From positions 1 through 11,731 of the forward strand of contig MGMW01000083.1 of the NCBI GenBank assembly GCA_001795035.1: DNA of 11,731 nucleotides, read 5' to 3'. The translations under genes and the position numbers were made by a program. Below, one piece after another: positions 6,530-11,731 of the stretch. Each line of letters begins with the position of its first letter. Positions within the stretch are counted from its first letter, which is position 1. The notes beneath the pieces were generated by a model, which saw only the letters and a program-made list of their open reading frames with translations, had not been told where the DNA came from and did no database searches. The stretch is from Chloroflexi bacterium RBG_13_53_26 (lineage in GTDB: Bacteria; Chloroflexota; Dehalococcoidia; UBA2247; RBG-13-53-26).

Positions 6530-7417
6530 ATGAGACTGGGCGCTTTCGAGATCAATGAGCCGGTTCCTGAACTGAACAGCCCTCATGCCCTGGCCATTCT
6601 GCGGCCGTGGATCGATGTGGGGGATGTGGGCAGCCTGACCATGTCCGGCCTGGAGTCTCACTTCAAGGCGGTGGAACTGGCCAGACTGGCCCGGCCCGGG
6701 AACTTCTTCGATTTCACCCGCTACCGTCCCACTCTGTACCTCGAGAACGACCGCCGTGAGGTCTGGGTTCCGAATACCACTATCACCTATGCCAGATCGG
6801 AAAACGGTCCCGATTTCCTCTTTCTGCGGCTCCTGGAGCCCCACATGCTGGGTGAAGATTATATCGAGTCCGTATTAGCGGTTCTCCAGAGGTTTGGGGT
6901 CAAGAGATACCTCTTGCTCGGCTCAATGTACGATATGGTGCCCTATACCAGACCACTGCTGGTCAGTGGAATGGTGAGCAACCTGAGATTGCAGAACGAG
7001 CTGGAGACAGCGATGGTGGCACCCAGTGAATACTCAGGTCCGACCACGATCGCTTACCTCATATCTCAGAAGGCGCCTGAAATGGACATAGAAACCGGCA
7101 GCCTCATAGTCCATCTGCCCCAATATCTCACCCTGGAGAATGACTACAGGGGTAAGGCGCGGCTGATGGACATACTTTCCTCCCTCTATGGTTTTCCCCT
7201 GGCGCAAGAGGACACTGACCAGGCCAGGGAACAGGAAGACTGGGTGAGGAAAGCGGCAGAACACATCATGCAGCAGGAACCCAGATACAGAGCGATTCTG
7301 GAGCATCTGGAAGCCGCCTATGACGCCAGAGTCAAGAAGCAAAGGGAAGAGACGCCATTGTCGCCGGAGTTGGAGCAACTCCTTCAGGACCTCAGCAAGC
7401 GATTCGGGCAGAAGTAG
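6530..7417 (+). CDS. PAC2-family protein (proteasome-assembly-chaperone-like)
   Basis: A 295-residue protein of the PAC2 family (PF09754), related to archaeal/eukaryotic proteasome assembly chaperones and also found in bacteria that lack a 20S proteasome. Its bacterial function is not established. Seen: an N-terminal lead RPWIDVGDVG (25-34) into ARPGNFFDFTRYRP (54-67), EPHMLGEDYIESV (103-115), the glycine-rich YLLLGSMYDMVPYTRP (127-142), GPTTIAYLI (170-178) and HLPQYL (195-200), followed by a charged, probably helical C-terminal tail (about 230-295). The segment order and length suit a full family member. AGGA lies 7 bases before the ATG. It may be cotranscribed with the sirtuin, although the 88-base gap could hold its own promoter. 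No proteasome gene is visible in the window. Confidence 0.87.
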   Translation: MRLGAFEINEPVPELNSPHALAILRPWIDVGDVGSLTMSGLESHFKAVELARLARPGNFFDFTRYRPTLYLENDRREVWVPNTTITYARSENGPDFLFLRLLEPHMLGEDYIESVLAVLQRFGVKRYLLLGSMYDMVPYTRPLLVSGMVSNLRLQNELETAMVAPSEYSGPTTIAYLISQKAPEMDIETGSLIVHLPQYLTLENDYRGKARLMDILSSLYGFPLAQEDTDQAREQEDWVRKAAEHIMQQEPRYRAILEHLEAAYDARVKKQREETPLSPELEQLLQDLSKRFGQK

Positions 7418-7602
7418 CTGGCTATCGGTCTACCGCAATCCAAGTTCATCCGCCCATCGCAGAAGCATGCCATCCCGGGTGGAGAGGGGGACTTGCTGAT
7501 CAAGGGCAGTGGTATCCAGATCCACCGTGCATGGCCACGTGCAGACTATGGTTTGCAGCAGCCCAGAATTTGCCGGATGATGATTTCAGGGGATGAGAGG
7601 AC

Positions 7603-8292
7603 ATGAGGATCGCCAGAAGAGTCACAAAACGAGTCGTTGCCAGAGTCTTTTGCATATTCTTCCCTTTGCTCTTGGTACTGTGGGTGATTCTTGTCCTTTA
7701 CCCCAACCCCGAGAAACTGGTGGTAAGCGTACAAAGGCTTATTGATCCCGGCGTCGATGCTGCTGCCGTGGAATCGGTAGCGGCAAGCCTCCCATCCGAC
7801 CCTGCGGCTATCGAGGACTCCGTGCTTGAAAACATACCCTACTGCTATGACTGGGAAGCGTATGGCGTCCCCTGGTACTTTCCTACTGTAAATGAGGTAT
7901 TGCAGAAGGAAGCAGGGGACTGTAAAGGCCGAGCGCTGGTTCTGGCCTCAGTCCTGGAGGCGAAAGACATTCCCTACAGCCTGAACACATCCCCAATACA
8001 CGTGTGGGTAGACTATGAGGGCAAAGAGGAAACGAGCCTCGAGAATCAGAACGCCGGCTTCTACCATTTGGACCCTGAAACAGGAGAGAGGTCGTTCGGT
8101 CTGCCCAGTATTGACGTATTGGAAACAATGGATACGTTCTGGCAGGGGTTCTGGCCTCCCATGCCGGTGGAGAGAAAGGTGCTCCTGATAGCCGGACCGG
8201 TCATTTTGACAGCGGCGCGCGTGAACTGGGTCAAAAGGGCGACAGCGCGCGACGGAGAAGAGGCAAGTGACACTTCCCATCGGACCACATAA
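7603..8292 (+). CDS. Membrane-anchored transglutaminase-like protein
   Basis: A 229-residue protein with an N-terminal membrane helix (about 15-33) after a basic start (MRIARRVTKR), so probably anchored with the catalytic domain outside. The transglutaminase-like cysteine-protease fold is supported by GDCKGRALVLASVL with Cys 107 at the start of a helix, and HVWVDYEG with His 133 and Asp 137, the spacing expected for a Cys-His-Asp triad. A second hydrophobic stretch (about 193-207, VLLIAGPVILTAARV) is followed by positive charges and may be a second membrane helix. Substrate is unknown; bacterial members are mostly proteases or cell-surface enzymes. AGGGG lies 10 and GAGAGG 2 bases before the ATG. 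The gene overlaps the next by 26 bases. The 185-base gap before it shows no clear gene or promoter. Confidence 0.78.
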   Translation: MRIARRVTKRVVARVFCIFFPLLLVLWVILVLYPNPEKLVVSVQRLIDPGVDAAAVESVAASLPSDPAAIEDSVLENIPYCYDWEAYGVPWYFPTVNEVLQKEAGDCKGRALVLASVLEAKDIPYSLNTSPIHVWVDYEGKEETSLENQNAGFYHLDPETGERSFGLPSIDVLETMDTFWQGFWPPMPVERKVLLIAGPVILTAARVNWVKRATARDGEEASDTSHRTT

Positions 8293-9196
8293 ACACAGAC
8301 TACTCAAGGCACAATGGGAAAGGATACCACGGCTGTTTGATATGACAACATCTGTTCTGAAGTGGAAACTATTCCATTCCCCGGCCATAATGCTGGTCTC
8401 AATTCCGCTCATCTTGTCCATTGCCTCTCTCGTATTAGATTGCTCTCCTTCCATTACCGCAGAGTTGCCTACTCATGCCATCGTCGTCTATGGAGACAGC
8501 AGAAGCGGCCATCTGGTTCATCAGGCGATTGTGCGGAGTATTTCGAAGACGGAACCCACTGCCGTGTTTCATACAGGTGATCTGGTGAACGACGGATCGA
8601 GTTCCGCCGATTGGGCCACGTTCAATAGCATAGCCTCCGAGCTAACTGAGAGCACGCCATTCTATCCCGCTCTGGGAAATCACGATCTACCACCCCAACT
8701 ATTCTTCGACAATTTCGATCTGCCGAACAATGAACGATGGTACTCTGTGGACGTGGATGGCCTGCACTTCGTCGTACTGGACAGCAACTTCGATATCACT
8801 CCAGGCTCTGAACAACATGATTGGCTGGAGACCGATTTGAAGGAGGCCAGCAACGGTTTTGTAGCGGTGGTTTTCCATCAGCCACTGATGAGCACGGGCC
8901 GCCACGGCGGTGATGTGGGTCTGAGGGATATTCTCACCCCTCTATTCAAAGAATACGACGTAGAACTGGTTATCAATGGCCATGATCACGACTATGAAAG
9001 ATCCTTTAAGGATGGGATCTACTACGTAGTCACCGGTGGGGGAGGGGCTCCCCTTCGTGATCAAGAGACTACAAGCCCTTACAGCCAGGTATTCGACAGC
9101 GCCTACCACTTCTGCACCCTATCCGTGGCTGACGGCAAAGTGACAGTTGAGGCATTTGACCTTGACCGACACCGCATTGATCAGTTCACTATCTAA
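8267..9196 (+). CDS. Calcineurin-like metallophosphoesterase, membrane-anchored or secreted
   Basis: A 309-residue protein with a two-metal phosphoesterase domain. Metal-ligand motifs are in order: GDSR at 76-79 (Asp 77), GDLVNDG at 104-110 (Asp 105), GNHD at 137-140 (Asn 138, His 139), His 204 in FHQP, and GHDHDYER at 238-245 (His 239, His 241). This pattern resembles the purple-acid-phosphatase/PhoD-like extracellular group. A hydrophobic helix at about 39-58 precedes the domain and could be an uncleaved signal anchor; Cys 59 follows VLD, so it is not a good lipobox. The GTG start is preferred because AAGAGG lies 3 and GGAG 9 bases upstream; ATG 8342 has no good site and would still keep the hydrophobic helix. 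The 26-base overlap with the transglutaminase-like gene suggests coupled translation. Substrate is unknown. Confidence 0.87.
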   Translation: MTLPIGPHKHRLLKAQWERIPRLFDMTTSVLKWKLFHSPAIMLVSIPLILSIASLVLDCSPSITAELPTHAIVVYGDSRSGHLVHQAIVRSISKTEPTAVFHTGDLVNDGSSSADWATFNSIASELTESTPFYPALGNHDLPPQLFFDNFDLPNNERWYSVDVDGLHFVVLDSNFDITPGSEQHDWLETDLKEASNGFVAVVFHQPLMSTGRHGGDVGLRDILTPLFKEYDVELVINGHDHDYERSFKDGIYYVVTGGGGAPLRDQETTSPYSQVFDSAYHFCTLSVADGKVTVEAFDLDRHRIDQFTI

Positions 9197-9282
9197 GAGG
9201 CGTAGCAGTTTCGGGTATCCGGCCATCGAGATACCTCTGCCACAAATGGTCGGGCTCCCTGTTCGTAAAGCCAGGGAAGGTT

Positions 9283-9288
9283 TATAAT
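9283..9288 (+). promoter_or_regulatory. Candidate -10 box for the exonuclease-domain gene
   Basis: A perfect TATAAT lies about 75 bases before ATG 9359 in the 9197-9358 gap. The -35 region at 15-17 bases spacing is poor (TTCGTA at best), so promoter strength is uncertain. Confidence 0.35.
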
Positions 9289-9323
9289 CTGAGTTGAATG
9301 CTGCATTGGGGGGGCTTTAGTTT

Positions 9324-9329
9324 GGAGGT
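9324..9329 (+). promoter_or_regulatory. Orphan strong ribosome-binding-like site
   Basis: GGAGGT lies too far (20-29 bases) from GTG 9350 and ATG 9359. The only start at good distance is TTG 9334, which opens a 10-codon frame ending in TGA at 9364-9366 and so overlapping the exonuclease start. A leader peptide is possible but speculative. Confidence 0.25.
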
Positions 9330-9358
9330 AATATTGCCAGGTTACAGGTGTGCTGCCA

Positions 9359-9847
9359 ATGGCTGAAGCCTACTTGGATATCGAGACCACCGGCCTGTCT
9401 CCGTATCTTGACGATATAACGGTGATCGGCATCTATATGGTTACGCACGATGCCCCCAGGTTTGTGCAACTGGTGGGCGAGGAGATAACCAGAGAGAACC
9501 TCCTCAAAGCACTGGACGGAGCAGATACCATTTTCACGTACAACGGCAGGCGCTTCGACCTCCCCTTCATACGGGACCGCCTGGACCTGGACCTTGAGAC
9601 TGAGTTCCGCCACCACGACCTGATGTATGACTGTTGGGAGAACAATCTCTATGGCGGTTTCAAATCGGTAGAGCAACAACTGGGTATCCCGAGGCTGCTA
9701 ACAGGCATCAGTGGATTCGAGGCAGTAGTGCTCTGGTGGAAATACAAAAGCGCGGGAGACCAGGAGGCCCTGGACCTGCTGCTGGAGTACAACAGAGAGG
9801 ATGTAGTGAACCTGAGCGCGTTGAGGCGGATTCTGCACGAATGCTGA
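9359..9847 (+). CDS. Stand-alone RNase H-like exonuclease domain (YprB type)
   Basis: A 162-residue protein consisting almost entirely of a DEDDy 3'-5' exonuclease-like domain of the YprB/RNase_H_2 group (PF13482). Exo I is YLDIETTGLS with Asp 7 and Glu 9, Exo II is YNGRRFDLPF with Asn 62 and Asp 67, and Exo III is EYNREDV with Tyr 144 and Asp 148. Between them are HHDLMYDCW (85-93) and FKSVEQQLGI (101-110), also usual in this group. The four acidic residues needed for two-metal catalysis appear present. YprB itself carries additional repeats; here the domain is alone. ATG 9359 has AGGTG 8 bases upstream; GTG 9350 in the same frame is an alternative adding three residues. Nucleic-acid substrate is unknown. 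Confidence 0.87.
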   Translation: MAEAYLDIETTGLSPYLDDITVIGIYMVTHDAPRFVQLVGEEITRENLLKALDGADTIFTYNGRRFDLPFIRDRLDLDLETEFRHHDLMYDCWENNLYGGFKSVEQQLGIPRLLTGISGFEAVVLWWKYKSAGDQEALDLLLEYNREDVVNLSALRRILHEC

Positions 9848-9866
9848 GCTGGCAGGAGAACTCAGG

Positions 9867-9929
9867 ACATAGTAGCTATGTTGGATTCGAATGCTAATTG
9901 GGGCGGGTGGTGGAATTGACGTGGCGTCA
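9867..9929. other. Convergent gap with two short inverted repeats
   Basis: Between the convergent exonuclease and glgA genes, ACATAG/CTATGT (9867-9881, 3-base loop) and TGACG/CGTCA (9917-9929, 3-base loop) are perfect short palindromes. Neither is followed by a clear T tract on either strand, so they are only weak candidates for transcription ends. Confidence 0.2.
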
Positions 9930-9949
9930 GGGATGGTAATGGGTGGACT

Positions 9950-11527
9950 TCAGCCTCCCGCAAGCTTCTGATAAAGCCCGAGGTATGCTGGGGCGGAGCG
10001 ATCCCAGGAAAAGTCGGCTGCCATAGCATTTCGCATCAAAGTCTTCCATTCCTGCTTTCTGTCGAAAAGGGCCAAGGCCTGGTCTGCAGCCTCCAGGAGG
10101 TTCGAAGCCTGGTACGGTCCGAAGAGAAAGCCGTTTCCCACTCCCGTCTTTGGGTCAAACTGGTGAATAGTGTCTCTCAGACCTCCGGTTGCTCTGACAA
10201 GAGGAACAGTTCCATACTTGAGAGCGTAGATCTGGGCAAGACCGCAGGGCTCATAATGAGAGGGAACCAGGAGAATATCTGACCCTGCTACGATCCTATG
10301 GGCCAGGGAATCGTCGAAGGCAATCCTCACCCCGACCTTTTCGGGATATGCCATAGCTACCGAGCCGAAGAAGTCCTGGTATCGTTTCTCTCCCGACCCG
10401 AGAAGCACGAACTGGAGACTACGACGGAGCATGTCGTCCAACGCCTTCTGCAGAAGGTCAAAGCCCTTCTGGCCTGCCAGGCGCGAAACCATTCCAACGA
10501 GGGGCACGTCAGGGCTCTCCGGCAGGCAAAAGGTCCGCTGCAGGTCAGCCTTGCAGGCCTTCTTGCCGAGAAATCCATTTGGGCCATATGTCTTGCTGAT
10601 GAACGGATCGGTCTCCGGATTCCACACGTCGTAGTCGACGCCATTGAGAATACCGACCAGGCTGTCTGCCCGCTCCCGGAAGACACCACCCAGACCAAAA
10701 CCTTGCTCGGTGGTCTTGATTTCTTCGGCATGTGTTGGGCTCACCGTGGTAATGCGATCAGCGAAAACAAGCCCCCCTTTGAGGAAGTTGATTTTCCCGT
10801 AGAACTCCAGATAGGCGGGGGTGAAGAATCTGCTCTCAAGATTCAACAGGTGCCAATCCTGGTGCCAGAACACTCCCTGGTACGCTGCGTTGTGAACGGT
10901 GAGGACGGTCTTCAGAGACGAGAGTTGCGGATGAAGACCAGGCTCAGCCTTGAGAAAAGCGATGGAGAGGGCAGTCTGCCAATCGTGTGCGTGCAGAATA
11001 TCGGGCGGGTCAAGCTTCAACACCTCCAGGATGGCCCGGCTGAAGAAGACAAACCGCTCGGCGTTGTCGGGATAGTCACTCTCCGATGTACCGTAGAGGC
11101 CCTCACGGTCGAAGTATCGATCGGCCCGGATGAAGTAGACAGTGGTAGCATTACCTATCTTTGCCCGTAAGACAACTCCTGCCTCCCTCCGCTCGGAAAT
11201 GGGGACAGTGAAGCGGACCCCGGTGTCCTCAAGCTGAAAGGAGCCCTGGAGGACAGACCGGTAGCATGGCATGATAAGGGAAATCTTAGGACCGAGCCGT
11301 TCCAGAGCTGTGGCCAGTGAGCCAACCATGTCGGCCAGGCCGCCGCTCTTGGCAAACGGACTGATCTCTGGCGCGGCCATGGCCACATGAAGCGCTGGCA
11401 TTCCCGAATGCACTTCGCTCTTGCCCGTGGTACTCCGTTTTGATGCAAGCTTCGGTGCAGACTGCTGCACTTTCTCGCCGGCAGATCGGCGGGAGGCCGT
11501 CCCGTAGTCCTTATGATCGTTCTGCAT
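9950..11527 (-). CDS. glgA: Glycogen synthase, ADP-glucose type (GT5)
   Basis: A 525-residue glycosyltransferase that adds glucose from ADP-glucose to alpha-1,4-glucan. Motifs: KSGGLAD at 60-66 (the ADP-glucose-binding K-x-G-G-L), HAHDW at 179-183, TVHNAAYQG at 210-218, ILNGVDYDVWNP at 293-304, SRLAGQKGFDLL at 348-359, GSGE at 377-380, and EPCGLAQIYALKYGT at 426-440 followed by TGGLRDT. All core residues of a working GlgA appear present. Family members are about 480 residues and normally have K-x-G-G-L near residue 15; here an additional polar, basic segment of about 43 residues precedes it. The site before ATG 11527 is weak, and ATG 11401 (MPALHVAMAAPE) would give a normal length, so the extension may be an over-long start. 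It follows glgC by 75 bases. Confidence 0.95.
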   Translation of the reverse strand: MQNDHKDYGTASRRSAGEKVQQSAPKLASKRSTTGKSEVHSGMPALHVAMAAPEISPFAKSGGLADMVGSLATALERLGPKISLIMPCYRSVLQGSFQLEDTGVRFTVPISERREAGVVLRAKIGNATTVYFIRADRYFDREGLYGTSESDYPDNAERFVFFSRAILEVLKLDPPDILHAHDWQTALSIAFLKAEPGLHPQLSSLKTVLTVHNAAYQGVFWHQDWHLLNLESRFFTPAYLEFYGKINFLKGGLVFADRITTVSPTHAEEIKTTEQGFGLGGVFRERADSLVGILNGVDYDVWNPETDPFISKTYGPNGFLGKKACKADLQRTFCLPESPDVPLVGMVSRLAGQKGFDLLQKALDDMLRRSLQFVLLGSGEKRYQDFFGSVAMAYPEKVGVRIAFDDSLAHRIVAGSDILLVPSHYEPCGLAQIYALKYGTVPLVRATGGLRDTIHQFDPKTGVGNGFLFGPYQASNLLEAADQALALFDRKQEWKTLMRNAMAADFSWDRSAPAYLGLYQKLAGG

Positions 11528-11581
11528 GAGTCTGCTGATATAGGGCCGCTTTGGATACTCCGCTGGATTGAACTGGTTGTT

Positions 11582-11594
11582 CCTTCTATGAAGG
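11582..11594 (-). other. Short hairpin in the glgC-glgA gap
   Basis: CCTTC and GAAGG are a perfect 5-bp inverted repeat around a 3-base loop, 8 bases past the glgC stop. It has no U tract. It could stabilise the intercistronic RNA or mean nothing. Confidence 0.2.
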
Positions 11595-11602
11595 CGCGCA
11601 GG

Positions 11603-11731
11603 CTAGACCGGCCCCACGTTTGCCCAGATGGGGACGACTACTATGCCTGAAGGTGATACAGTGCAGCCTCTCCTCTGATCTGCCTCCAGGTCGTAGCCAA
11701 TGGAGACGCCAGCCTGGATTCTGGCTTCTTT
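11603..11731 (-). CDS. glgC: Glucose-1-phosphate adenylyltransferase, C-terminal end (5' part beyond window)
   Basis: The last 42 codons of a gene entering from the right edge, stop TAG at 11603-11605. The visible sequence includes AGVSIGYDLEADQRRG, then CTVSPSGIVVVP, closely following the usual GlgC ending (IGxDxEADRxRGFxVxxxGIVVVxKG). GlgC makes ADP-glucose from glucose-1-phosphate and ATP, the committed step of bacterial glycogen synthesis, and its position directly before glgA in the same direction supports the assignment. Only the end of the C-terminal beta-helix domain is visible; the catalytic domain is outside. The tail ends IWANVGPV rather than the common KG or KGQ type, a minor variation. 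Confidence 0.82.
   Translation of the reverse strand, partial: KEARIQAGVSIGYDLEADQRRGCTVSPSGIVVVPIWANVGPV

Noticed and set aside
7418..7602. 185-base gap before the transglutaminase-like gene
   Set aside because: Checked for a small gene, tRNA, promoter and terminator. Only a 21-codon frame without a ribosome-binding site and a loose CGTG/CACG palindrome were seen.
8435..8446. Possible lipoprotein signal (Cys 59) in the metallophosphoesterase
   Set aside because: The residues before the cysteine are VLD; aspartate at -1 does not fit a lipobox.
10298..11170. 290-codon plus-strand open frame
   Set aside because: It is antisense to glgA, which is strongly supported. This is a GC-driven shadow frame.
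1..11731. CRISPR arrays, tRNA or rRNA genes, transposases, phage genes
   Set aside because: No spaced direct repeats, cloverleaf sequences, terminal inverted repeats or mobile-element proteins were recognised on either strand.

Overview
This window reads as a chromosomal segment of an anaerobic, moderately GC-rich bacterium with conserved metabolic and housekeeping genes. I see no phage, transposon, CRISPR or tRNA/rRNA signature. An oxygen-sensitive radical SAM enzyme of the PflX type, a sodium-pumping biotin-dependent decarboxylase, a bacterial PAC2-family protein and a LonB-like protease together suggest an anaerobe, possibly an uncultured Chloroflexota (Dehalococcoidia-like). The lineage is inferred from gene content only.

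Layout. 1-1972 (-): LonB-like ATP-dependent protease, cut by the window edge just after its catalytic serine. 1973-2116: divergent promoter region. 2117-3157 (+): PflX-like radical SAM protein. 3266-5480 (-): an operon read as decarboxylase gamma subunit, biotin carrier, beta subunit (membrane Na+ channel), then a 50-residue basic small protein with a strong ribosome-binding site. 5481-5736: divergent intergenic region with a good sigma70-type promoter for that operon. 5737-7417 (+): a sirtuin and a PAC2-family protein. 7603-9196 (+): overlapping genes for a membrane-anchored transglutaminase-like protein and a calcineurin-type metallophosphoesterase. 9359-9847 (+): a stand-alone YprB-type DEDD exonuclease domain. 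9950-11731 (-): glgA preceded by the 3' end of glgC, a glycogen-synthesis operon.

How the genes fit together. The gamma/biotin carrier/beta set would form a Na+-translocating decarboxylase, but no carboxyltransferase (alpha) gene is present, so the substrate cannot be read from this window. GlgC makes ADP-glucose and GlgA polymerises it. The Lon-like protease, sirtuin and PAC2 protein are broadly linked to protein fate, but only sirtuin and PAC2 are adjacent on the same strand.

Nothing here is clearly a new defence or mobile system. The items most worth a second look are the unannotated small basic protein, the alpha-less decarboxylase operon, the transglutaminase/phosphoesterase pair and the atypical sirtuin.
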